From assembly GCA_029261875.1 (NCBI GenBank), contig JAJDAL010000012.1:1-64000 (forward strand): a DNA stretch of 64,000 nucleotides. The letters are read 5' to 3'. The DNA comes from Deltaproteobacteria bacterium (GTDB lineage: Bacteria > Myxococcota_A > UBA9160 > JAJDAL01). This document shows positions 17,832-26,716 of the stretch, in pieces (position 1 is the stretch's first letter; every line of letters begins with the position of its first letter). The translations under genes were made by a program, and so were the position numbers. Under the pieces are notes generated by a model that worked only from the letters and a program-made list of their open reading frames with translations, did no database searches and was not told the origin of the DNA.

Positions 17832-18286
17832 GCGTGAAGCCGATCGAGATTCTGCTCGTGGACGATTGCCCGGATCACGTTCAACTGGTGTGTTGGTCGT
17901 TTCGCAACTACCGGGACCAGGTGCGGATGCACTGTGTCGGAGACGGTGAGCAAGCACTGCGCTTGCTCCGACCCCACCGGATGCGACTGCGGGGCGCGAA
18001 ACCCGATCTCGTGCTTCTGGATCTGGGGCTGCCGGGAATCCAAGGACACGAGGTTCTCGAGCAGATCCGCGCGAACCCGGAACTAAGGGAGCTTCCGGTG
18101 GTGGTGTTCACGGCTTCGTCCAATGACGACGACATCGACCTCGCGTACGACCTGCGGGTCGATTCCTACCTTCTGAAACCCGCAGGATCCGCAGAGGTCG
18201 AAGAGTTACCTGAAACCATTCTCAATCTATGGCAAAGCCAACTACGCTCGCGGGGCGCGGAGCCGAGGAGGAGTCTGAATGCTTGA
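17828..18286 (+). CDS. Single-domain response regulator
   Basis: A 152-residue receiver with EILLVDDCPDHVQ, D65 in LVLLDLGLPGIQG and Lys in YLLKPAGS. GTG 17828 overlaps the stop of the tandem-receiver gene; GTG 17834 is an alternative. Its end overlaps the next receiver gene by 8 bp, so translation of the three is coupled. It belongs to the Rcp1-like type with a long loop before strand beta-3 (RPHRMRLRGAKPD). Confidence 0.88.
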   Translation: MSVKPIEILLVDDCPDHVQLVCWSFRNYRDQVRMHCVGDGEQALRLLRPHRMRLRGAKPDLVLLDLGLPGIQGHEVLEQIRANPELRELPVVVFTASSNDDDIDLAYDLRVDSYLLKPAGSAEVEELPETILNLWQSQLRSRGAEPRRSLNA

Positions 18287-18851
18287 AACCGCAAAGTCGA
18301 ACGCGTCTTCGGCCTTCCTTTCCGCCGCCGATGCACCCGTCCGAATACTCGTTGTCGAAGACAGTTCCGACTACAGCACCCTGCTGCGTCATTGGTTGGA
18401 GCGTGCACCCTGCCCCATCTTTGAAGTTTCCGTAGCAACCCACCTCGATAGTGGATTGCGCCAAATCGAACAGCACCCCTACGACGTACTGCTGGTGGAC
18501 CTATCGCTTCCCGACGCGGACCCCGAAGAGACCTTGATGGGAATCCAACCGCTCGCAACGGAGCTCCCGACACTGGTCCTCACCGGATCCGAAGACCGCG
18601 CGACCAGCGAAAAAGCGTTCGCTACGAGTATCCACTCGGTGTTGTGGAAGAACCAGCTTCGCTCTCAGGATCTACTGGCATCGATTCGGGATGCACTCGA
18701 AAGTCGACGCCGAATCGATTCGTGGGAGACCTCGCCAGCCTGGTCCGCGCGATTGCCGCTTTCGGTATCCGTCCAGGCTCGGGAATTCCTACGCAGCCAG
18801 CGAGCGGCCGATTGGTTCGCCCGAACGCCATGCTTTCCGCGAAATCGATAG
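18279..18851 (+). CDS. Receiver-domain protein with non-canonical C-terminal tail
   Basis: 190 residues. Residues about 20-140 are a receiver (RILVVEDSSDY, D74 in VLLVDLSLPDADPEE, Lys in VLWKNQL replacing the usual KP motif). The last 50 residues (from SWETSPAW to CFPRNR) have no recognised domain and look like read-through into non-coding sequence or a degraded output region. It overlaps the preceding receiver gene by 8 bp. The receiver is sure; the true end of the functional protein is not. Confidence 0.8.
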   Translation: MLETAKSNASSAFLSAADAPVRILVVEDSSDYSTLLRHWLERAPCPIFEVSVATHLDSGLRQIEQHPYDVLLVDLSLPDADPEETLMGIQPLATELPTLVLTGSEDRATSEKAFATSIHSVLWKNQLRSQDLLASIRDALESRRRIDSWETSPAWSARLPLSVSVQAREFLRSQRAADWFARTPCFPRNR

Positions 18852-18957
18852 TCGGATCTTCGTCTTCTAGTTCGACCCGCCGCATCGAAGACGTGCCGCC
18901 CGGCCCCACCCAGGAAGCCATGGACGACGGTTTCCCGGCTGGAGTAGCATTCTCGCA

Positions 18958-21321
18958 ATGCAACACGGACTGCGCGATTTGCGCGTCATCGATTTCTCGA
19001 GTCAGATCGCGGGGCCCTACGCGACGAAGTTGATGGCCGACGCAGGCGCCGATGTGATCAAGATCGAACCCCCCGAGGGCGACCCCATGCGTCGCTGGTC
19101 TGCCACCGGGGCCGACCTCGGCGGGCGCGACGCAGCGCTGTTCCGCTTCCTCCACCATTCGAAACGTTCGATTCTCGGCGGCCCCGACGACGCCGAAACA
19201 CGCGCTTTGATCGAAGGCGCGGATTTGGTCGTCGAAGATTTCGATCCGCGCCAAAGCCCCGCCGCGGATTGGGTGCGCGACTTTCCCGGCCTCGTCGTGC
19301 TGTCCATCACCCCATACGGGCATACCGGTCCCTGGGCCCGGCGCCCGAGTAGCGAATTCATCCTGCAGGCCGAGAGTGGTTCAATCGGTGGACGCGGTCT
19401 GCCCGGGGGTGAACCCTTTCAAGCGGGCGGACGCATGACGGAATGGGTCGGCGGCACCTTCGCTTCCGTGGGCGCGCTGGCAGCGGTATGGCGGGCGCGC
19501 AACCGCGGCCACGGAGAACACGTCGATTTCTCACTGCTGGAGGTCATGAACCTCGCCGCCTCGCTCTTCATGGATCTGGTTTTCAGTGTTCTGGGGCGCC
19601 CGGAGTTGCCCGGCCCGCTACAAGGCGCGGAAACACCCTCCATCGAACCCACTACCGACGGTTACGTGGGCTTCAACACCAACTCCTTCGCGCAGTTCTC
19701 GAATTTTCTCGACATGATCGGCCGGCCCGACCTCAAGGCCGACACCCAACTCGCCACGGTTCCCGGCCGAGCGTCGCGCTTCTTCGAATGGAACGAAATC
19801 GTGCGCGCCTTTACGATCCAGCACTCGACCGAAGAGTTGATCAAGGCCGCATCATCGCTGCGGATTCCCGTCGCGCCGATTTGCAATGGAGACACGGTCC
19901 GCCAGCACGAGCACCTGAAAGCACGCGGCGTGTTTCGGAAAGATCCCGCAGGCGAATTCGAGTATCCCCGCCCCCCCTATCGAATCGGCGATTGTGATCC
20001 GCCGCCGCAGCGAGCGTGCCCAGCCCTCGGAGAACACACCGGGCGCGTGGAAGCGCATTCCGCCCGTCGACCCAAGGCCACTACAGAGCGAGCCCTCCCC
20101 CTGGAAGGAATTCGCATCGTCGACATGACGGCCTGGTGGGCGGGTCCCGCCGCCACCCAGATCCTGGCCGCTCTCGGAGCCGATGTGATCCACGTGGAGT
20201 CGATTCAGCGACCCGATGGAATTCGCATGGCGTCGGCGGGTATGCCTTTCGAAAAATGGTGGGAGAGCAACGCCTTCTTCCTCACCTGCAACGCGAACAA
20301 GCGCGGCATTACCCTCGACATGAACGCCCCCCGCGGCGTGGCGATCGCCAAGCGACTGATCGCAACCGCCGACGGGCTCGTAGAGAATTTCACCCCACGC
20401 GTATTGGAAAATTTTGGGCTCGATTGGGAAACCGTTCACAGCGCCAACCCGAATTGCATCTTCGTCCGCATGCCGGCCTTCGGTTTGGAAGGACCTTGGC
20501 GCGATCGTCCCGGCTTCGCCCAGACCATGGAGCAGATGACCGGCCTCGCCTGGGTGACGGGACATGCCGACGATCAGCCGCGCATTCAGCGCGGCCCCTG
20601 CGACCCCCTCGCCGGCATGCATGCCGCATTCGCGTTCCTCGTGGCGCTCGAAGAACGCAAAGCCACCGGATGCGGACAACACGTCGAATGCACCATGGTC
20701 GAAGGCGCCCTGAACGCCGCGGCCGAGCAGGTGATCGAATACTCCGCCTACGGGAATCTGCTGGGTCGGCAGGGCAATCGCGCGCCCGAGGCAGCGCCCC
20801 AGGGGCTCTACCCTTGCCGCGGATCCGAAACGTACCCACAGTGGCTCGCGCTCTCGGTCGCGACCGATGCGCAGTGGCGCGCGCTCTGTCGGGTATTGGG
20901 AGACCCCGCTTGGGCGCAGGAAAACGGGTTCGCATCGCTTTCCGGCCGGCGCGAGGGACACGACCTCATCGATGCAGAACTCAAAGCCTACTTCGCCGAT
21001 CGGGACCTCGACGTGACGGTCGAGCGATTGATCGCCGCCGGGGTTCCCGCCGGCAGCGTCTTGCAACCCAACAAGGGAAGTTTTCATCCCCAGCTTTCCG
21101 CGCGGGGCTTCTTCGAACGCATCGAACATTCGGACGCCGGGGAACACCCGGTCCAAACGGTTCCCTTTCGCTATGCCAGCGTCGACCGCTGGCTGCGCCA
21201 ACCCGCCCCCAGCTTGGGACAACACAATCGCGAGATCCTGGGCGAACTCGGACTCGACGCGGAAGAGATCCAAACGCTCGAAGACGACGGCGTCATCGGT
21301 TACCGCCCGCAAAAATCCTAG
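18958..21321 (+). CDS. Fused two-domain CaiB/BaiF (family III) CoA-transferase
   Basis: A 787-residue protein made of two family III CoA-transferase domains (about 1-370 and 378-787). Each starts with the GIRIVD motif and a LGADVI(K/H)(I/V)E strand. In the second half PCDPLAGMHAAFAF keeps the catalytic aspartate (D549). In the first half the equivalent segment is GRMTEWVGGTFA, with E162 where Asp is expected, so that domain is probably not a conventional transferase. DddD, the DMSP CoA-transferase/lyase, is a known protein with the same tandem layout and its active Asp in the second domain; substrate identity cannot be inferred from this. It lies 71 bp upstream of the KARI-like operon, same strand. 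Confidence 0.88.
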   Translation: MQHGLRDLRVIDFSSQIAGPYATKLMADAGADVIKIEPPEGDPMRRWSATGADLGGRDAALFRFLHHSKRSILGGPDDAETRALIEGADLVVEDFDPRQSPAADWVRDFPGLVVLSITPYGHTGPWARRPSSEFILQAESGSIGGRGLPGGEPFQAGGRMTEWVGGTFASVGALAAVWRARNRGHGEHVDFSLLEVMNLAASLFMDLVFSVLGRPELPGPLQGAETPSIEPTTDGYVGFNTNSFAQFSNFLDMIGRPDLKADTQLATVPGRASRFFEWNEIVRAFTIQHSTEELIKAASSLRIPVAPICNGDTVRQHEHLKARGVFRKDPAGEFEYPRPPYRIGDCDPPPQRACPALGEHTGRVEAHSARRPKATTERALPLEGIRIVDMTAWWAGPAATQILAALGADVIHVESIQRPDGIRMASAGMPFEKWWESNAFFLTCNANKRGITLDMNAPRGVAIAKRLIATADGLVENFTPRVLENFGLDWETVHSANPNCIFVRMPAFGLEGPWRDRPGFAQTMEQMTGLAWVTGHADDQPRIQRGPCDPLAGMHAAFAFLVALEERKATGCGQHVECTMVEGALNAAAEQVIEYSAYGNLLGRQGNRAPEAAPQGLYPCRGSETYPQWLALSVATDAQWRALCRVLGDPAWAQENGFASLSGRREGHDLIDAELKAYFADRDLDVTVERLIAAGVPAGSVLQPNKGSFHPQLSARGFFERIEHSDAGEHPVQTVPFRYASVDRWLRQPAPSLGQHNREILGELGLDAEEIQTLEDDGVIGYRPQKS

Positions 21322-21392
21322 GCGTGCCCCAGCGCGTGGAGGCCGGAAGTCTCGCTCCTGCGAGGCGAACGGAAATGCGCCATCCTCGGCCC

Positions 21393-22382
21393 ATGGCCAC
21401 GATCTATTACGAATCCGACGCCCCGACCAACGCACTGGATGGCCAGAGCGTGGCGGTCGTGGGCTACGGGAATCAAGGGCGTTCCTGGGCGCTGAACCTG
21501 CGGGATTCGGGCATTGCGGTTCGCGTTTGTGCCCGCGCGGATGAATCTCGCGAACGGGCGGGGTCCGAAGGTTTCGAGGTCGGGGAGATCGAAACCGCCA
21601 GCCAGGCGGACGTGGTGTGCCTACTCGTTCCCGACGACGTCATTCCCGCGCTTCCGCTCACACGCAAGCCCGGGAACCTGACGATCGTCGCCAGCGGATA
21701 CGCGCTGGCATTCGATCGCTTCGCGCCACCGGGGGACCTCGCCATGATCGCCCCCCGCATGCTCGGACCCGAAGTTCGCCTCTGCTACGAAGAAGGCGTG
21801 GGGTTCATCACCGCCCTCGGCATCCACCGCGATACAACCGGCCAGGCCCTCGCCCGCACACTTTCCATCGCCAACGCGTTGGGGGGCTTGCGCCAAGGCG
21901 CCATCGAGCTCACTCCGGAGCAGGAAGCCCTGCTCGACCTGGCGGTCGAACAAGTCTTGTCTCCGGCACTCACCCATGTGAACGGAGCCTTCGTCTCCAC
22001 CCTGGCGGCCGAGGGGATCCCCATGGAGGCGATCCTCACGGAACTCATGCTGTCGGGAGAAGTGGAGCGCAACTATCGGTTGCTTCGGGAAGTGGGTTTC
22101 GTCGCGCAGCTCGAGTTCCATTCACCCGCCAGCCAATACGGACAATTGTCGCGCCGCGGTTCCTTCGCTGAACTCGACTTCCTCCCCAAAATGAAAGAAC
22201 TTGTCGATCACATCCGTTCGGGACGTTTCGCCGACGAATGGGACGCCGAGAGTGCCGCGGGTTACCCGGAGCTCCAGCGGCTCAAGGACGAACACGCTGG
22301 ACCGGGTATCCGCGACTTCGAATCCGCCGTCCGTTCGCGCCTCGGACCGAAAGCACTCCGAGGAGACCGAAACGACCCATGA
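21393..22382 (+). CDS. Divergent ketol-acid reductoisomerase-like oxidoreductase
   Basis: 329 residues. The N-terminal Rossmann domain is clearly IlvN-type: GYGNQGRSWALNLRDSG (from residue 24) matches the KARI nucleotide-binding segment. The C-terminal part retains the all-helical layout (DLAVEQVL corresponds to the DLFGEQ metal motif), but the KARI Lys in APKGPG is Arg (IAPRMLGPEVR) and the second metal pair, normally ExxxE, is rearranged (TELMLSGEVE). It is therefore unlikely to be the housekeeping IlvC; reduction of another 2-oxo or hydroxy acid is a guess. ATG 21393 is used. The stop overlaps the next gene's ATG (ATGA), so it is coupled to the amidohydrolase-like gene. Confidence 0.8.
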   Translation: MATIYYESDAPTNALDGQSVAVVGYGNQGRSWALNLRDSGIAVRVCARADESRERAGSEGFEVGEIETASQADVVCLLVPDDVIPALPLTRKPGNLTIVASGYALAFDRFAPPGDLAMIAPRMLGPEVRLCYEEGVGFITALGIHRDTTGQALARTLSIANALGGLRQGAIELTPEQEALLDLAVEQVLSPALTHVNGAFVSTLAAEGIPMEAILTELMLSGEVERNYRLLREVGFVAQLEFHSPASQYGQLSRRGSFAELDFLPKMKELVDHIRSGRFADEWDAESAAGYPELQRLKDEHAGPGIRDFESAVRSRLGPKALRGDRNDP

Positions 22383-23128
22383 ATGACTCCGCTTACGAAG
22401 TCGTGGGAGACATCCAAGCCGGCGGCCCGTTCGTGTTCACCTGTGAGCACGCCACGCGGAACCTTCCCGAGTGGAAGGAAGAAGACGCGGAACGGGAGAT
22501 CCTCGCGGATCACTGGGGCTGGGACATCGGCGCCGGCGACCTGACGCGCGACCTGGTGAGACGCACGGGATCCTGCGGCGTACTCTCGCGCTTCTCCCGG
22601 CTGATCTGCGATCCCAATCGCTATCCCGAGGACGAAACGTTCATCGTACGCGCAGTGGATGGGCGAAGCTTATCGTTCAACCGCGACGTCGATGAAGCCG
22701 AGCACCAGCGGCGCAAGGATCTCTACTTCGACCCCTACCACGACGCCATCGACCGAACGGTTCGCGAACGTATCCAACTCGGGACGCCCGTGCGCCTGTG
22801 TTCCATCCATTCCTTTACGCCCGTGTTCCTGGGCAAGGTGCGCCCCATGGAGATTGGGGTCTTGTTCGACATCCACCATGAGGCTGCGTTTCGCCTGGAA
22901 GGGGCCCTGGCGGAGCAGGGATTCGAAGTCGCCCTCAACGAACCCTACTCGGCAAAAGACGGGTTGGCCTACGCGGCCGAGCGCCACGGCAAAGGGAACG
23001 ACATCGTCTATCTCGAACTCGAAGTACGACAGGACCTGATCGATACCGAAGCCAAGGCGAGCGCGGTCGGCGAACGCATCGCCCGCGCCCTCGAGTGGTT
23101 CGCACCCCCCGTCGACGAAGCGCGCTGA
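22379..23128 (+). CDS. N-formylglutamate amidohydrolase family protein
   Basis: 249 residues of the PF05013 family: FTCEHATRNLP (metal-binding E/H), DHWGWDIGAGDL, FSRLICDPNR, LSFNRDVDEAE, PYHDAIDRT and SIHSFTPVFLGK are the successive family blocks. Proper HutG deformylases act in histidine breakdown, but no other hut genes are here, and the family includes many uncharacterised zinc amidohydrolases. ATG 22379 overlaps the stop of the KARI-like gene. The TauD-like gene follows after 41 bp. Confidence 0.88.
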   Translation: MNDSAYEVVGDIQAGGPFVFTCEHATRNLPEWKEEDAEREILADHWGWDIGAGDLTRDLVRRTGSCGVLSRFSRLICDPNRYPEDETFIVRAVDGRSLSFNRDVDEAEHQRRKDLYFDPYHDAIDRTVRERIQLGTPVRLCSIHSFTPVFLGKVRPMEIGVLFDIHHEAAFRLEGALAEQGFEVALNEPYSAKDGLAYAAERHGKGNDIVYLELEVRQDLIDTEAKASAVGERIARALEWFAPPVDEAR

Positions 23129-23169
23129 CCCAAGCGCTATACTGCGGTCGATTGGAGCCCAATGCTTCC

Positions 23170-24156
23170 ATGGATTCCTACTTTTCCTACGGCCAACAAG
23201 CCGGTCACTACTTCAACCGCCCGCACCAGCACCCCCTGCGCGAGCCCAGCCGGGTTCCCGCCGCATGGAAGGGGCCGGAGGTTTCGCGTCGCGACGACTG
23301 GCGATACATCCTTCCCCCCGAACAGATCGCCGAAATCGAACGCGCCATCGAGCAGGCGCGACGCACCGGAAAGGAAACCGGAGCGCTTTCGGTCGACGAC
23401 TTCCCGCTTCCCACCCTGTCCCGACAGATCAAAGCCTGGCGCGAGGAACTGGGCGCCGGACGCGGTTTCCAGGTCATGTCCGGTCTGCCGGTCGAACGCC
23501 TGAGCCCGGAGGACGCGGAACGCTTCTTCTGGTGTCTGGGATTGCACATGGGAACCCCCGGTGCCCAGAACCCGCAGGGTGACTTGCTCGGCCACGTCCG
23601 CGATACGGGCGAGGATGCAGCCGACCCGCACGTGCGTCTCTACCGAACCGCGTCGAACATCGCCTATCACTGCGACGCCGCCGATGTCGTGGGTCTTTTG
23701 TGCCTGCAGGCGGCCGAACGTGGCGGTGCGAGCCGGATCGTGAGTTCGGTGACGGTGTACAACGAACTCCTTCGGCGTTTCCCAGAAGGGGTCGATCGGC
23801 TGTACGAACCCTTCTTGCTCGACGTCCGCAATGAGGATGCATCCGGTGCGCTCCGCTACCTCCCTGTAGCGCCCTGTCGCTACGCGGATGGAAAATTGCG
23901 AACCTTCTACCACAGCGACTACTTCCGTTCGGTTCAACGCCACGACGACGTCCCGGATTTCATACCGCTCGAGCGGGATCTCCTGGATCGATTCGAGGAA
24001 ATTGCTTCGAGCCCGGAGTTCTACTTCGACATGGAGTTGGCGCCGGGCGACATTCAATGGCTCTCGAACCACACCATCCTGCACGCGCGCACCGCCTACG
24101 AGGACCATCCCGAACGCAAACGCCACTTGCTGCGCTTGTGGCTTTCCATCCAATGA
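23170..24156 (+). CDS. TauD/TfdA-like Fe(II)/2-oxoglutarate dioxygenase
   Basis: 328 residues. The iron-binding facial triad is visible as H167 and D169 (IAYHCDAADVVG) and H305 (TILHARTAYED), with the 2-oxoglutarate-binding Arg in RHLLRLWLS near the C-terminus. The whole follows the gamma-butyrobetaine hydroxylase/TauD fold. It would hydroxylate a small organic substrate; which one is unknown. ATG 23170 is chosen because upstream codons are unconserved in look. Its stop overlaps the ATG of the RNHCP gene, completing a tight operon. Confidence 0.88.
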   Translation: MDSYFSYGQQAGHYFNRPHQHPLREPSRVPAAWKGPEVSRRDDWRYILPPEQIAEIERAIEQARRTGKETGALSVDDFPLPTLSRQIKAWREELGAGRGFQVMSGLPVERLSPEDAERFFWCLGLHMGTPGAQNPQGDLLGHVRDTGEDAADPHVRLYRTASNIAYHCDAADVVGLLCLQAAERGGASRIVSSVTVYNELLRRFPEGVDRLYEPFLLDVRNEDASGALRYLPVAPCRYADGKLRTFYHSDYFRSVQRHDDVPDFIPLERDLLDRFEEIASSPEFYFDMELAPGDIQWLSNHTILHARTAYEDHPERKRHLLRLWLSIQ

Positions 24157-24470
24157 GCGCAGAGGCCCGGCGCTTCCAGCGAACGATCGAGAACTTTCAG
24201 TGCTCGAACTGTCGGGCAGAAGTTCGCGGTTCCGGTTACACGAACCATTGTCCCGTGTGCCTCTGGAGCCGACACGTCGACATTGCGCCCGGAGACCGAG
24301 CCGCCCGCTGCGGCGGTGACATGGAGCCCGTCGGCGTCGAGCCCCAGCGAAACGAATACGTGCTGATCCATCGCTGCCAGGCGTGCGGTCACGAGATGCG
24401 CGTTCGATCCGGGCGCGAAGACGATTTCGAAGCCATCCTCGAACTCGCGCGCCGAACGGCGGGGCCCTAG
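24153..24470 (+). CDS. RNHCP domain zinc protein
   Basis: 105 residues with the RNHCP signature: FQCSNCRAEV, then YTNHCPVCLWSRHVD and PGDRAARCGGDMEP, and a second Cys pair HRCQACGHE. The paired CxxC motifs should bind zinc. The function of this family is not established. ATG 24153 overlaps the TauD-like stop (ATGA). It is the last gene of the operon and converges with the DUF3604 gene 1 bp away. Confidence 0.88.
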   Translation: MSAEARRFQRTIENFQCSNCRAEVRGSGYTNHCPVCLWSRHVDIAPGDRAARCGGDMEPVGVEPQRNEYVLIHRCQACGHEMRVRSGREDDFEAILELARRTAGP

Positions 24471-24471
24471 T

Positions 24472-26694
24472 TCAATCCCTCGGAGAGGGAACGACGAAGA
24501 TCGGCGACGACCAAGCCCGCTCTTGGATTTCCGCAAGGCATTCGTCGTCGGGATCGAACTGCTCGCCGCTCGCGTAGCAGGGGCGGGTTGCAAGACAGCG
24601 ACCCGCCGCATCGCGCTCGCACCGCAACGGATCCGCGGAGATCGCGGGCGACGGTTCTTCGAGGGCACGGACGTAGTAGACCGCTTCCCGTTTTTTCCGC
24701 AAGAAGTCTTCGTCGCTGAACTGGACACGGCAACCGGACCCATCATCCTCGCACGGGAAGACGCGCCACGGGTCTTCGACCAGTGAAGACACCGGTTCGT
24801 CGGGATGTTGTTGCGGAAGAATCCGAATCACCTCGATGCGCTCGATGCGTTTTCGCCGATCTCCCGGGAAGTAACACTCGTCGAGACACAGGCTCGCCAC
24901 GCGTTGCGCGCCGAGCCCACGTACCGCGTAATCCGGACAACCCGGGCGTTGCTCGAAGGCACCGACGGCGCGAACCTCGAATCGAGGGGGCACGGCGGAC
25001 GAAGCCTCCGATCCCATGGGCGTACGATTTCCATCCTCATCGAGCAAGTCGAACCAGAGCAACATCCGCTCGCCGGAAGTTCCGTACACTTCACGGTTCA
25101 TCAGGGCGTCGAAGATGTCCGTGCGACCTCGCGATGCGGAGTGAACCGCAACCAGCCCGCCCGTGAAATAGAACGAAGCACCCCGCTCCGGCGCGAACAT
25201 GTCGGAAAAGGGAATCGACTCGAGCGATGCGGGCTCGTCGCTGCGCGCGACCAGCTTGACGACGCTGTCGATCGTCGACTGACGGAAACCCCACGCGTCC
25301 GTCGTCGCCTTGCGGCCAATCTCCTTGTAACCGTTTCCCGCCCGCGCTTTGTGATTGTCGCTGGAACCGATCAAACCGTACCGATAGCGGTGAGGAACCC
25401 CCGCGTCGGAGAAATCGCCGATCGCTAGGCCGTATTGTGCGCTCATCGCGGGTCGATACAGGTACGCGGGCGAAAAACTCTCGGGAAGTTGCCCGCATTC
25501 GAGCCATTCTTCGGGTGTGGAGCCGGGGACGATCGAGTAGCGGCGAGGGTCTTTCCCGGCCGCCACGAACTCGGCACGGGTGCGCTCGACGCGACCGCGA
25601 CATTCCGGGGAATCCGGCTCCCGGCAGCGCGCGCCCATGAGCTCGCCCGCGCGCCAGCAACACGGCGTGAACCCCTGCGACGGCGCCGGGCAGACGAGCT
25701 CTCCATCTTTGCCAACCGCCACGTGGTCGATCGCGCGATAGCGCTCGGAGTTTCCGTGCCCCGAATACACTTCGAACAGGCGCTGCCGTTCCCGATCGTG
25801 GTCTTCGCGGTTGAGTTGAATGCCCAGGGAAGCGCGCGGCGGCGCGTGAATTCCCCAGGTCGTTCCATGGGGCACCACCACACTCGGCAGGTTCCATTCG
25901 TCGAGTTTTCGAAACAGTTCTGCCGGTGTCTCGGCGAATTCCAGACAATCCGCCGGAAGATCGCGAACGTTGGCGGTCGAATCGCAGATGGGAAGGTCGC
26001 CTGCGCGCGTGATGAAGCGATTGAAATCCAAGTACGGTCCGAGGTTCGACAGATCGCCCGCGGCGAGCAGGAGGCGCAACGCACCTTGACCCAGCAACGC
26101 GCGCGACAGCGCGTCGCGCCCGGCTCCGATCGGACGTGTGGGAACCGGGTCGAGGTCGCGCAGGATTACGTTTTTGTGCCCGTAATGGGTATCCGCCGTG
26201 GGGCCATCCTGGGTCCATTCCCAACCCAGGAACGACACCATGTCGGCACTCGACTCCCCGCCCAGGGCATCGCATTGTCGCACGCTCTCGATGGTCTCGG
26301 ACCATTGTTCGGGCGTGAGCAGCTCCGCGTGGTCATTGATGCTCCAGAAATCGAGGGCGGAACAGAATCGCGCGTAGTCGCAGGCATCCGCCGGCGGATG
26401 GGCACCCTCGCCCATGATCACGGGCAGGCTGAAGAAGAACGCGTCGGAAGAGAAGGTGGTGTGAACGTGAAGGTCGCCGAACAAGATCTGCTTGTCGCGA
26501 CGCGTGGCGTCCGCGGCGGAAAGTTGCGTCGCCGCTTCGGATGCGGTGTACGCCGCCGGACGCCTCAATTCCGCGCTGACACCCGGATCCGCGTAGGAGC
26601 CCAACACGCCCCGCATGATTGCGAGACCCACGAGCACCAGAACCACGGCGATAGCGAACAGGGGGACCACCACCCAGCGCAACGACCTACGCAA
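24472..26694 (-). CDS. DUF3604 family protein, membrane-anchored PHP-like hydrolase
   Basis: 740 residues with an N-terminal membrane anchor (about 9-29). LFGDLHVHTTFSSDAF (about 71-86) and DFWSINDHAEL are the metal-binding motifs of the DUF3604/PHP-like fold, and GLIGSSDNHKARAG supplies a late Asp/His. Members of DUF3604 are predicted metal-dependent hydrolases facing the periplasm; substrates are unknown. The start is TTG 26694 with a GGGGGGAG ribosome-binding sequence. The upstream gene on this strand is the copper-monooxygenase-like protein, 22 bp away, so the two are likely co-expressed. Several Cys in the C-terminal half (ECYFPGDR, RPCYASGE) suggest disulfides in an exported domain. Confidence 0.88.
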   Translation of the reverse strand: MRRSLRWVVVPLFAIAVVLVLVGLAIMRGVLGSYADPGVSAELRRPAAYTASEAATQLSAADATRRDKQILFGDLHVHTTFSSDAFFFSLPVIMGEGAHPPADACDYARFCSALDFWSINDHAELLTPEQWSETIESVRQCDALGGESSADMVSFLGWEWTQDGPTADTHYGHKNVILRDLDPVPTRPIGAGRDALSRALLGQGALRLLLAAGDLSNLGPYLDFNRFITRAGDLPICDSTANVRDLPADCLEFAETPAELFRKLDEWNLPSVVVPHGTTWGIHAPPRASLGIQLNREDHDRERQRLFEVYSGHGNSERYRAIDHVAVGKDGELVCPAPSQGFTPCCWRAGELMGARCREPDSPECRGRVERTRAEFVAAGKDPRRYSIVPGSTPEEWLECGQLPESFSPAYLYRPAMSAQYGLAIGDFSDAGVPHRYRYGLIGSSDNHKARAGNGYKEIGRKATTDAWGFRQSTIDSVVKLVARSDEPASLESIPFSDMFAPERGASFYFTGGLVAVHSASRGRTDIFDALMNREVYGTSGERMLLWFDLLDEDGNRTPMGSEASSAVPPRFEVRAVGAFEQRPGCPDYAVRGLGAQRVASLCLDECYFPGDRRKRIERIEVIRILPQQHPDEPVSSLVEDPWRVFPCEDDGSGCRVQFSDEDFLRKKREAVYYVRALEEPSPAISADPLRCERDAAGRCLATRPCYASGEQFDPDDECLAEIQERAWSSPIFVVPSPRD

Positions 26695-26716
26695 CGACTC
26701 CCCCCAGAAACCCGCG

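Noticed and set aside
21393..22382. Housekeeping ilvC
   Set aside because: Catalytic Lys and the second metal-binding pair differ from true KARI and no branched-chain amino acid genes are adjacent.
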